Shown here in pieces: positions 7,545 to 14,436 of a stretch of DNA of 30,715 nucleotides. This DNA is from an uncultured bacterium (GTDB lineage Bacteria; Actinomycetota; Actinomycetes; S36-B12). A model generated the notes under the pieces. It searched no databases. It was not told the origin of the DNA and was given only the letters and a program-made list of their open reading frames with translations. Within the stretch, counting starts at the first letter, position 1; the number at the start of each line of letters is the position of its first letter. The stretch is taken from the NCBI GenBank assembly GCA_903896585.1, contig CAITYI010000188.1:1-30715 (forward strand), written 5' to 3'. A program made the translations under genes and the position numbers.

Positions 7545-8621
7545 TTAGAGCCGTTCATCCTCGGGGTAGGCGTCCTCGGCATAGGAGACTTCCACTGCCA
7601 CTACTTCATCTTCGTCCTCTGGCGCGATGTCCATGTCGACATCGTCGTCATCGAAATAGACGGCCGTGCTGGGATCGAATCCGGGTGGGCTGTCTTTGAG
7701 CGCTAGTCCGAGTCCGTGCAACTTCACCTTGACCTCGTCAATGGACTTAGCACCAAAATTGCGAATATCAAGCAGATCCGCTTCGCTGCGGGTGATCAAT
7801 TCGCCCACAGTATGAATGCCTTCACGCTTGAGGCAGTTGTACGAACGAACCGTCATGTCCAACTGCTCAATGGGAGTAGAGAGTTGCTCAGCGGCAAACG
7901 CATCTGTCGGGCTTGGGCCAATGTCAATACCTTCAGCATCAAGGTTCATCTCGCGAGCAAGACCAAAGAGTTCGACCAGGGTTGAACCAGCGGATGCAAC
8001 AGCATCGCGTGGCAACATGCAGGGCTTGGTCTCGACATCGATAACCAACTTGTCAAAGTCGGTGCGCTGCTCGACACGAGTTGCCTCGACCTTGTAGCTA
8101 ACTTTCAGGACTGGTGAGTAGATCGAATCCACCGGGATGCGACCAATTTCCTGGTCAGGATGCTTGTTCATGACCGAGGGAACGTAGCCACGGCCACGCT
8201 CAACGATCAATTCAATCTCCATTTTTCCCTTGCCATTCAGAGTTGCAATGTGCAAATCTGGATTGTGCACCTCCACACCTGCGGGGGGCTGAATGTCGCC
8301 GGCAGTGACCGTGCCCGGACCCTGTTTGCGCAGGTACATGACAACGGGTTCATCGATCTCGCTGGAGACAACCAGACCCTTAAGGTTCAGGATGATCTCG
8401 GTGACATCTTCCTTTACGCCATCGATGGTGGTGAACTCGTGAAGCACGCCATCGATGCGAATACTGGTGACTGAGGCCCCAGGAATGGACGACAGCAGGG
8501 TGCGACGCAGTGAGTTACCAAGGGTGTAACCAAAGCCTGGCTCAAGCGGCTCCAACACAAAACGTGAGCGGAACTCGCTGATTGGTTCTTCGGTCAGAAT
8601 CGGACGCTGACTAATGAGCAC
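7545..8621 (-). CDS. rpoA: DNA-directed RNA polymerase subunit alpha
   Basis: Protein of 358 residues. The N-terminal dimerisation domain (about 1-228) shows FVLEPLEPGFGYTLGNSLRR and GVKEDVTEIILNLK; the C-terminal domain (about 245-310) shows LKREGIHTVGEL and LLDIRNFGAKSIDEV, the helix-hairpin-helix surface that contacts UP-element DNA and regulators. A further 45-residue acidic tail containing DDDDVDMD and PEDEDE follows; acidic ends on alpha are common in actinobacteria. The start is GTG at 8621, preceded by GGAAGGAAG, and gives the expected MLISQRP beginning. Lies 74 bases after rpsD. Confidence 0.98.
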   Translation of the reverse strand: MLISQRPILTEEPISEFRSRFVLEPLEPGFGYTLGNSLRRTLLSSIPGASVTSIRIDGVLHEFTTIDGVKEDVTEIILNLKGLVVSSEIDEPVVMYLRKQGPGTVTAGDIQPPAGVEVHNPDLHIATLNGKGKMEIELIVERGRGYVPSVMNKHPDQEIGRIPVDSIYSPVLKVSYKVEATRVEQRTDFDKLVIDVETKPCMLPRDAVASAGSTLVELFGLAREMNLDAEGIDIGPSPTDAFAAEQLSTPIEQLDMTVRSYNCLKREGIHTVGELITRSEADLLDIRNFGAKSIDEVKVKLHGLGLALKDSPPGFDPSTAVYFDDDDVDMDIAPEDEDEVVAVEVSYAEDAYPEDERL

Positions 8622-8670
8622 TTTTTCTTCCTTCCAGCAGTGACCTCAATTTGACACTGCAATGTGAGGC

Positions 8671-8688
8671 TCGATTCAGTTGAATCGA
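8671..8688 (-). other. Small stem-loop between rpsD and rpoA
   Basis: A perfect 7-bp stem (8671-8677 with 8682-8688) with a 4-nt loop starts 7 bases after the rpsD stop. It could be an RNA-processing or pausing element; without a T run it is not a standard terminator, and rpoA must be expressed through it. Confidence 0.4.
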
Positions 8689-8695
8689 AGGGTTA

Positions 8696-9322
8696 TTACT
8701 TGGAGTACAACTCGACGATGAGCTGTTCTTGGACTTGGGTATCAATGACAGCGCGTGCTGGCAATGAGTGGACAAGGATGCGCATTCTGGATGGCACAAC
8801 CTCGAGCCATGCGGGAACGGTCTTCTCACCGATCTCTGCATGCGCCACAATGAACGGGGTCATCTCGAGACTGCTCTTGCGAACCTCGATGACATCGTTG
8901 GGTGACACGCGATAGGACGGAATGTTCACCTTGTGGCCGTTGACCAGGAAGTGTCCATGGGTCACCAACTGGCGGGCCATATCGCGGCTCTTGGCAAACC
9001 CAGCACGGAAAACCACATTGTCTAAACGCGACTCGAGAAGAACAAGAAGGTTCTCACCTGTTTTACCCGGAAGTGTTTTGGCTTCTTTGTAGTAATTGGA
9101 GAACTGCTTTTCCAAGACACCGTACATCCGGGTTGCCTTCTGCTTCTCCCGAAGCTGCAGCAGGTACTCGCTCTCCTTTGAGCGACCGCGGCCGTGTTGA
9201 CCGGGCGGGTAGGGACGCTTTTCAAATGGGCACTTCGGTGACTCGCACTTCGCGCCTTTGAGGAAAAGTTTCATTTTTTCGCGGCGGCACCGCTTGCAAT
9301 CTGCGTCTGTATAACGCGCCAT
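8696..9322 (-). CDS. rpsD: 30S ribosomal protein S4, zinc-binding type
   Basis: Protein of 208 residues that nucleates 16S rRNA folding in the 30S body. The N-terminus carries four zinc-ligand cysteines (Cys9, Cys12, Cys26, Cys31), the C+ form of S4. The S4 RNA-binding domain follows (residues about 97-160, RLDNVVFRAGFAKSRDMARQ and HGHFLVNGHKVNIPSY). The ATG follows ATAGGAG. It is part of the alpha operon, between rpsK and rpoA. In some bacteria S4 represses this operon; a candidate structured leader lies before rpsM. Confidence 0.98.
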   Translation of the reverse strand: MARYTDADCKRCRREKMKLFLKGAKCESPKCPFEKRPYPPGQHGRGRSKESEYLLQLREKQKATRMYGVLEKQFSNYYKEAKTLPGKTGENLLVLLESRLDNVVFRAGFAKSRDMARQLVTHGHFLVNGHKVNIPSYRVSPNDVIEVRKSSLEMTPFIVAHAEIGEKTVPAWLEVVPSRMRILVHSLPARAVIDTQVQEQLIVELYSK

Positions 9323-9361
9323 GGTTTTCTCCTATTTTCTAAGTGTGGTGGGTTCGCGCGA

Positions 9362-9760
9362 TTAGACGCGACGACGCTTTGAGGGACGGGTTCCGTTAAA
9401 AGGCACCGGGGTGACGTCGGAGATGGATCCAACCTCAAGTCCGGTTGCCTGCAGCGAACGAATGGCGGTCTCGCGACCCGAACCCGGGCCTTTGACGAAT
9501 ACGTCAACCTTGCGCATGCCGTGCTCCATGGCGCGACGGGCAGCAGACTCTGCAGCCAGCTGCGCGGCGAATGGAGTTGACTTGCGACTGCCCTTGAAAC
9601 CAACCTGGCCAGCACTGGACCAGGCAATCACCGCACCCGATGGGTCAGTGATGGAAACAATGGTGTTGTTGAACGTGCTCTTGATGTGAGCGTGGCCATG
9701 AGCCACGTTCTTCTTTTCTTTGCGGCGCACTTTCTTGGCGCCGGGACCTTTAGGGGCCAT
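9362..9760 (-). CDS. rpsK: 30S ribosomal protein S11
   Basis: 132-residue S11 of the 30S platform. A basic N-terminus with KKVRRKEKKN is followed by GHAHIKSTFNNTIVSITD, GFKGSRKSTPFAAQLAAE and the C-terminal TPVPFNGTRPSKRRRV, all family hallmarks. The ATG follows ATAGGAAT, a modest ribosome site. It is 62 bases after rpsM and 39 before rpsD. Confidence 0.98.
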   Translation of the reverse strand: MAPKGPGAKKVRRKEKKNVAHGHAHIKSTFNNTIVSITDPSGAVIAWSSAGQVGFKGSRKSTPFAAQLAAESAARRAMEHGMRKVDVFVKGPGSGRETAIRSLQATGLEVGSISDVTPVPFNGTRPSKRRRV

Positions 9761-9822
9761 GTGGTGTATTCCTATCGATTAGAGGTGTGTGGGAATTCGC
9801 ATTGATCTGCGAGGTCGCTCGC

Positions 9823-10194
9823 TTAGACCTTCTTCTTGCCGGCAACGGTCTTGCGTGGACCCTTGCGGGTGCGCGCATTGGTATGGGTTCGTTGCCCGTG
9901 CACGGGAAGACCCTTGCGGTGACGGATTCCCTGGTAGCAACCAATTTCCACCTTGCGGCGAATATCAGCTGTCACCTCACGGCGAAGGTCACCTTCTACT
10001 TTCAGATTCGCTTCAATCCAGTCGCGCAATGCGAGGGTCTGCTCATCTGTCAGATCTTTTGATTTCATTTCCGGATCAATACCGGTCGCTACGAGTGCTT
10101 TTGCAGCCTGTGATCGGCCAACACCGAAAATGTAGGTGAGTGCAACCGCCATGCGCTTTTCGCGAGGCAGGTCAACACCAATAAGTCGTGCCAT
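9823..10194 (-). CDS. rpsM: 30S ribosomal protein S13
   Basis: 123-residue S13, which contacts tRNA and bridges to the 50S subunit. Seen: MARLIGVDLPREKR, the helix-hairpin-helix near TYIFGVGRSQA, and the basic tail RHRKGLPVHGQRTHTNARTR. An AGAGAG site precedes the ATG. The 186-base gap to rpmJ upstream is the longest spacer within the alpha operon and contains three consecutive hairpins, so rpsM may have its own promoter or regulatory leader. Confidence 0.98.
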   Translation of the reverse strand: MARLIGVDLPREKRMAVALTYIFGVGRSQAAKALVATGIDPEMKSKDLTDEQTLALRDWIEANLKVEGDLRREVTADIRRKVEIGCYQGIRHRKGLPVHGQRTHTNARTRKGPRKTVAGKKKV

Positions 10195-10246
10195 GTGGCG
10201 TTCTCTCTTTTCTGTAGGTTCACGGGGTCATGGTGGGAAAGCCAAT

Positions 10247-10320
10247 CCAGCCCGCCAAGGCTGGTCTTCGGCCCCGTGGCCGAAGGTGTCGTCTTCACTT
10301 TCCGCACGCGGAATGTGAAG
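10247..10320 (-). promoter_or_regulatory. Three-hairpin leader upstream of rpsM
   Basis: Three stems follow one another on the minus strand: 10293-10304 with 10309-10320 (11 of 12 pairs, CG-closed tetraloop), 10266-10273 with 10278-10285 (8 perfect pairs, 4-nt loop), and 10247-10252 with 10259-10264 (6 perfect pairs). They end 53 bases before the rpsM start. None is followed by a T run. In gammaproteobacteria the corresponding junction holds the S4-binding leader of the alpha operon, so an analogous control element is plausible, though no homology was tested. Confidence 0.55.
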
Positions 10321-10380
10321 GGTCGGGTTTTCCCTTTACTTGGTGGCCTCGGTTGTCTCTCCAAGATCACCCCAAAGCAC

Positions 10381-10494
10381 TTAGCCCTGGCGTTGCTTGT
10401 GACGAACGTTTTCGCAAATAACCATGACGCGACCGTGGCGACGAATGACCTTGCACTTGTCGCAGATCTTCTTGACGCTTGGCTGCACCTTCAT
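10381..10494 (-). CDS. rpmJ: 50S ribosomal protein L36, zinc-binding type
   Basis: A 37-residue protein in the expected place between infA and rpsM. It starts MKVQPSVKKICDKC, carries the zinc ligands Cys11, Cys14, Cys27 and His32, and ends HKQRQG. This is the C+ paralogue of L36; a zinc-free copy could exist elsewhere in the genome. An AAAGAG site precedes the ATG. Confidence 0.97.
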   Translation of the reverse strand: MKVQPSVKKICDKCKVIRRHGRVMVICENVRHKQRQG

Positions 10495-10540
10495 GATTAC
10501 TCTTTCTCGAGTTTCTGATAATTACTGTTATTGCCGGTAA

Positions 10541-10762
10541 CTATTTGTAACGGTAGACAATGCGGCCGCGGGTGAGGTCATAGGGTGACAGCTCAACAAC
10601 GACTCGATCATCTGGGAGAATCCGGATGTAGTGCATTCGCATTTTCCCGCTGATGTGCGCAAGCACTTTGTGCCCATTGTCGAGTTCAACCCGAAACATG
10701 GCATTAGGCAAGCTCTCGGTGATCGTGCCCTCAAGCTCGATCGCGCCGTCCTTCTTTGCCAT
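10541..10762 (-). CDS. infA: Translation initiation factor IF-1
   Basis: 73-residue OB-fold protein starting MAKKDGAIELEGTI, with FRVELDNGHKVLAHISGKMR and the C-terminal SPYDLTRGRIVYRYK that define IF-1. It binds the 30S A site during initiation. The start at 10762 fits the family and follows AGGAAG; an in-frame ATG at 10792 adds 10 unrelated residues. Upstream, instead of map, stands the gene for a secreted protein, so transcription probably starts in the 171-base gap at 10763-10933. Confidence 0.98.
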   Translation of the reverse strand: MAKKDGAIELEGTITESLPNAMFRVELDNGHKVLAHISGKMRMHYIRILPDDRVVVELSPYDLTRGRIVYRYK

Positions 10763-10933
10763 TACCCTGCTTCCTATTGATCTACTGGCCAATTCCGCAC
10801 ATGCCTCCCCCAGGAGAGCAAATCCAGTGGATTTCCACTCTGTGAATTCTCACGAGGAAACACGGGCACAATAAGCCCACGTCAGCCCACTGAGTCTACG
10901 CCCAAAGGCGAAAGGGCCTACTCTCGGGTCCCC
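10763..10933 (-). other. Spacer between secreted-protein gene and infA
   Basis: This 171-base gap should hold the terminator of the secreted-protein gene and the promoter of the alpha operon. I see a small inverted repeat (10820-10825 with 10829-10834) and a TATTGT hexamer (about 10871-10876) matching the TANNNT pattern of actinobacterial -10 boxes, but no paired -35. No convincing terminator hairpin was found. Confidence 0.35.
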
Positions 10934-13024
10934 CTATGGATTGACCCGATACACATATTTCTGCTCCATAGGGGCGTATTTGCCCTTTTTGGGAGCAGTA
11001 ATCAGCACCTCGACCGCAGTGGGTTCATAGACCGTGATATCTATATACGTGCCCTCCTTGCCGGCCACCACGGTGCACTCAGGGTCAGGATTGGGTGAGA
11101 CCCACCGCTTAATGATGGTGCAATTCACCGCCACCTCGGCCACCTGATTGGCGTTGGTCATGAACGTACCCGGCCCAAAGTGGTTCATTCCAGGCGTGAG
11201 CTTCTTGGGAGCGGTCCAGCGGGTAATCACCTTTTGTTCCTTGCCCACGGCAACGGTCACGGTGACATCCTTGGTTTCGCCCGTTGGGGTCAAGACCTCA
11301 ACCGTGAGCCGTTCCTCTCCCCTGAAGCCGTCTTTGGGGGTGTAAACCACGTCCCCGTTCACCACCTTGGCGGTGCCATTACCGGGCGGATCAACCGAGG
11401 TGATGGTGGAGCCCGATGGCACGCCGGGAATATCGTCGGCCTTAATCGTGGTGGGGGTAGCCGGATTGGTCCGCTCGACCGGCGTTTCAGTCGGTGTTTC
11501 TGCCGGTGCTTCAGTCGGTGTTTTAGACGGTGTTTCAGCCGGTGTCGGCGAAGCGGATGGACTTGGCGAAGCGGATGGACTTGGCGAAGCGGATGGACTT
11601 GGCGAAGCGGATGGACTTGGCGAAGCGGATGGACTTGGCGAAGCGGATGGACTTGGCGAAGCGGATGGACTTGGCGAAGCAGATGGACTTGGCGAAGCGG
11701 ATGGACTTGGCGAAGCGGATGGACTTGGCGAAGCGGATGGACTTGGCGAAGCCGATGGGCTCACTTCTGGTTCAACAACATTGCCTTCGGTGACCGCGGC
11801 GGGAATGCACTCGGTGGTGGTGAAGTAAATATCATCGATAAAGTTACCAACGCTTTTATTGCCCGATGCAGTTGCTCCGGATTCAAAACCGAAACGAGTT
11901 TGCGTTTGTCCTGTTGGAACGGTGTAGCTACCAGAGTGCCTTACCCAACCTGCACTCAGTTCATCGGTGAACGTGTAGACCGCATTCGGATTTTCACCTC
12001 CGACACCAATGTTCACACTCATGGTGTCACCGGTTGATCCGGCCGCACGTGCGCGGTGCAGCAACGACCAGGTCAAGGTTTCGCCGGGAATGGTTTCAAC
12101 AACTTGGTATAGCTCTGATGGCTGGGTGGCATTGAGTTCGGCAAACTGATTGCCGTCTTGGGCGACAACTCCACTAAAACCAGTTGACCAGATCTCGATT
12201 TTCTGATCGGTAGCAGATGTTTCCCAACCAGGGACATCGCGTTGGTTCAGCTGGCGGAATGACTTGGCCGGAATAGCCGGGAATTCGAATCCCCCATTAA
12301 CAAGGTCGGTGTCCTTTGCCGTGCACGTGTTATCCGGAACCGTTAATTCCTGAACATCTTGGGTGGTGAGTACATCGGCAGCAACCCACAGTTGATACTG
12401 AGGGAAGCCACTTAACTTGATCTGCGTCAGGGTGATGGTGGCAACTTCGGTTGTGGGGCTCACCCACATACTTGCGCCGGAAGTATCAACACCATTACCC
12501 AGAATTCGTTCGGTTTCCTGGGTCCACGTGGGAACATCTTCTTGGCCTGCATAATTGAAAGCCGTGAATTGCCAATCACGGACATCGACCGGATTCCCAA
12601 ATGTGTCCGTTGCCGACAACTTAATGTCCTCGGCATCAACATCGCCTAGAGCGAAGCCCCACGTTCCTGGCACCGGTGATGTATCAAATGTCAATGTGAG
12701 CGAACCTTCAGACTTTCCACTTGCAACTCCGCTGGTGAGGTATTGCTGACCGCGTGAAGTGCCGAAGTATTCGCCGAACGGTGTAGTCCCGGTCAGGGTT
12801 GCACTTTTAGCAACACCGAGACTGGAATCCTTTGAGGTGAAGTCAATACCAGGGAAGACGGTTCCGTCTAATTTTGCGGTTCCTGACGATGCCGGCGAAC
12901 CTAAAGTCCAGGCGGCGTACACCCCGGTTCCATTGACCGCATTAGACATTGGCAGCAACGCAATGGTGGCAGCGGTAGTCGTGGCAATAACGGCGGTCAA
13001 GGCAATGGGGATTCGCAGATTCAC
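10934..13024 (-). CDS. Large secreted repeat protein with DUF642-like and Ig-like domains
   Basis: Unrecognised as a named protein; 696 residues. Layout: Sec signal peptide (1-29, SNA before the likely cut); an N-terminal beta-rich domain (about 35-220, with GDVDAEDI and GNGVDTSGASMW) of a kind I associate with actinobacterial surface proteins; a DUF642/carbohydrate-binding-like jelly-roll domain (241-405, LVNGGFEFP to FIDDIYFTT); a repetitive Ser/Pro/Ala linker (421-493) and a Thr/Pro/Glu linker to about 525; a cadherin/Ig-like domain (about 535-598, VVYTPKDGFRGEE); and a C-terminal domain to 696. There is no LPXTG signal or C-terminal membrane helix, so it is probably released or held non-covalently. 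The start is GTG; no Shine-Dalgarno is present, but a TAAGAT -10-like box lies 6 bases upstream. It interrupts the conserved map-infA pair. A role in surface or polysaccharide binding is inference. Confidence 0.85.
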   Translation of the reverse strand: MNLRIPIALTAVIATTTAATIALLPMSNAVNGTGVYAAWTLGSPASSGTAKLDGTVFPGIDFTSKDSSLGVAKSATLTGTTPFGEYFGTSRGQQYLTSGVASGKSEGSLTLTFDTSPVPGTWGFALGDVDAEDIKLSATDTFGNPVDVRDWQFTAFNYAGQEDVPTWTQETERILGNGVDTSGASMWVSPTTEVATITLTQIKLSGFPQYQLWVAADVLTTQDVQELTVPDNTCTAKDTDLVNGGFEFPAIPAKSFRQLNQRDVPGWETSATDQKIEIWSTGFSGVVAQDGNQFAELNATQPSELYQVVETIPGETLTWSLLHRARAAGSTGDTMSVNIGVGGENPNAVYTFTDELSAGWVRHSGSYTVPTGQTQTRFGFESGATASGNKSVGNFIDDIYFTTTECIPAAVTEGNVVEPEVSPSASPSPSASPSPSASPSPSASPSPSASPSPSASPSPSASPSPSASPSPSASPSPSASPSPSASPSPSASPTPAETPSKTPTEAPAETPTETPVERTNPATPTTIKADDIPGVPSGSTITSVDPPGNGTAKVVNGDVVYTPKDGFRGEERLTVEVLTPTGETKDVTVTVAVGKEQKVITRWTAPKKLTPGMNHFGPGTFMTNANQVAEVAVNCTIIKRWVSPNPDPECTVVAGKEGTYIDITVYEPTAVEVLITAPKKGKYAPMEQKYVYRVNP
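11482..11546 (-). repeat. Degenerate 12-bp-type repeats encoding Thr/Pro/Glu linker
   Basis: Five or so diverged copies of a unit resembling CGGTGTTTCAGC (plus-strand reading) lie next to the 18-bp array and encode TPTE/APAE-type residues. They look like an older, decayed repeat tract from the same linker. Confidence 0.6.
11547..11762 (-). repeat. 18-bp minisatellite, 12 tandem units, coding for SPSASP linker
   Basis: Eleven head-to-tail copies of GGCGAAGCGGATGGACTT (plus strand), of which ten are identical and one (11673-11690) has a single G-to-A change, followed by a diverged twelfth copy (11745-11762). Each unit adds six residues, so copy-number change keeps the frame. Such perfect identity between units implies recent expansion or homogenisation. 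Confidence 0.95.
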
Positions 13025-13030
13025 AGCAGT

Positions 13031-13036
13031 ATCTTA
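13031..13036 (-). promoter_or_regulatory. Candidate leaderless -10 box for the secreted protein
   Basis: TAAGAT fits the TANNNT actinobacterial -10 consensus and ends 6 bases before the GTG start codon, the spacing expected when transcription begins at the start codon. No ribosome site is present and an in-frame TAA overlaps this position, so the start cannot lie further upstream. The -35 is not convincing. Confidence 0.5.
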
Positions 13037-13076
13037 AGGGCCAATGTTCCAGCGATCGACAAGGTTTGGGTTATCA

Positions 13077-13850
13077 CTAGGGCAAGGTGAGAATCTCGGG
13101 GCCAGTTTCGGTGATGGCCACGGTGTGCTCCCAATGGGAGGCCCAGGACCGATCAGTTGTTACTACCGTCCAATCATCTTCCAGTACCGCAACCTCAGCT
13201 GATCCCAGCGTCACCATGGGCTCAATCGCCAAAACCATGCCCACCTTCAATGCCATGCCACTTCCCGCTTTGCCGTAATTCGGAACGGGCGGGTACATAT
13301 GCATTTCCGTACCTATCCCGTGACCCACATAATCTTCAACGATTCCGTAGGTGCCTGCACCCCGGATCACAGATTCCACCGCGGCACCAATGTCCCCCAT
13401 GGTGTTGCCCACCCTTGCAGCCGCGATTCCTGCGTAGAGAGACTCGCGAGTGACTTCGGAAAGCTTGTGGATCGCGGAATCCGTAGCTCCTCCGGCGATT
13501 ACGCTGATCGCGGCATCGCCGTGCCAGCCATTAACAATCGCACCGCAGTCAATGGAAATGAGATCTCCCTCCTGCACAACGACGGTGCCGGGAATTCCGT
13601 GAACAACCTCGTGATTAATGCTGGTGCAGATTACGGCCGGGAACCCGTAGTAGCCCAAGAAGGACGGTGTTGCGCCTGCGCCGTAGATGCAGTCACGCGC
13701 AATCTGATCAAGTTCCGCAGTAGTGACACCTGGAATAACAGCTTGCTCGAGTGCGTGAAGGGTTTGTCCCACAACGCGCCCCGCAATACGCATGAGTTCT
13801 ATTTGATCGGGTGACTTGATCTGAACTTTCTCTTTTTTGCGAAAAACCAT
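13077..13850 (-). CDS. map: Methionine aminopeptidase, type I
   Basis: 257-residue enzyme that removes the initiator Met from nascent proteins. All five metal ligands are seen: Asp101 (ISIDCG), Asp112 (HGDAA), His177 (GHGIG), Glu210 (AIEPM) and Glu241 (WEHTVA); His84 in VVHGIP is the substrate-binding His. The start is 3 bases after the adk stop, without a clear ribosome site, so translation is probably coupled to adk. Some actinobacteria have a second, N-terminally extended Map; this one lacks that extension. Confidence 0.97.
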   Translation of the reverse strand: MVFRKKEKVQIKSPDQIELMRIAGRVVGQTLHALEQAVIPGVTTAELDQIARDCIYGAGATPSFLGYYGFPAVICTSINHEVVHGIPGTVVVQEGDLISIDCGAIVNGWHGDAAISVIAGGATDSAIHKLSEVTRESLYAGIAAARVGNTMGDIGAAVESVIRGAGTYGIVEDYVGHGIGTEMHMYPPVPNYGKAGSGMALKVGMVLAIEPMVTLGSAEVAVLEDDWTVVTTDRSWASHWEHTVAITETGPEILTLP

Positions 13851-13853
13851 GAC

Positions 13854-14417
13854 TTAGGGATTTATCGCAGAGGCTATAGCGTTCGAAACGGAGTCAATAT
13901 CTCCTAGGCCGTCAATGCGAATCAAAATTCCGTGATCTTTGTACACTGCAATAAGTGGTGCGGTTTGTTCCGCGTACACCTCGAGTCGGCGTCGAATTAC
14001 GTCTTCGGTGTCATCTGGGCGACCTTGCTCGGCAGCGCGTTGTACAAGTCGCTGCACAACCACGTCAATGTCCACCGTCAATTCAATGACCGCATCAAGT
14101 TTTTGGCCGGAGGAACGCAGCATGGCATCTAGTTCAGCCACCTGCTCGACCGTGCGCGGATACCCGTCAAGGATGAATCCCGGTTGAGCATCCCCGTGAG
14201 TGAGCCGATCACGAACCATGGCATTGGTCACCCCGTCAGGAACGTACTCGCCCGCATCCATGTACCGCTGGGCTTCAATTCCTAGTGGCGTGCCTTCGGA
14301 AACATTGGCTCGAAAAATATCTCCGGTTGAAATATGCGGAATGCCAAATAGACGGGACAAAATCGCTGCTTGGGTTCCTTTACCCGCCCCTGGGGGGCCC
14401 ATAAAAACTATCCGCAT
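13854..14417 (-). CDS. adk: Adenylate kinase, short-lid form
   Basis: 187-residue nucleoside monophosphate kinase (ATP + AMP to 2 ADP). The P-loop GPPGAGKGT spans residues 7-15; ISTGDIFRANV and the AMP-binding LDGYPRT follow. The LID is short (around RAAEQGRPDDTEDVI) and lacks the zinc cysteines of long-lid enzymes, as usual in actinobacteria. It lies 19 bases after secY and just before map, the standard spc-operon end. Confidence 0.97.
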   Translation of the reverse strand: MRIVFMGPPGAGKGTQAAILSRLFGIPHISTGDIFRANVSEGTPLGIEAQRYMDAGEYVPDGVTNAMVRDRLTHGDAQPGFILDGYPRTVEQVAELDAMLRSSGQKLDAVIELTVDIDVVVQRLVQRAAEQGRPDDTEDVIRRRLEVYAEQTAPLIAVYKDHGILIRIDGLGDIDSVSNAIASAINP

Positions 14418-14436
14418 GGCGAGACCTTAGCGCAGG

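Noticed and set aside
9750..9944. Small minus-strand reading frame between rpsM and rpsK
   Set aside because: It overlaps the end of rpsM in another frame and has no ribosome site or recognisable features.
10895..10925. Terminator after the secreted-protein gene
   Set aside because: Only a 4-bp G/C stem with a 10-nt loop can be drawn around the GCCC/GGGC elements; too weak to call.
11547..11762. CRISPR-like array
   Set aside because: Units are directly adjacent with no spacers, are in frame with a coding sequence and have no cas genes nearby.
11180..12037. Long plus-strand reading frames with SGWTWR or DGLGEA repeats (also 11367-11828 and 11530-11793)
   Set aside because: They arise because the 18-bp repeat contains no stop in any frame. 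The minus-strand frame has a signal peptide, recognisable domains and full length, so it is the gene.
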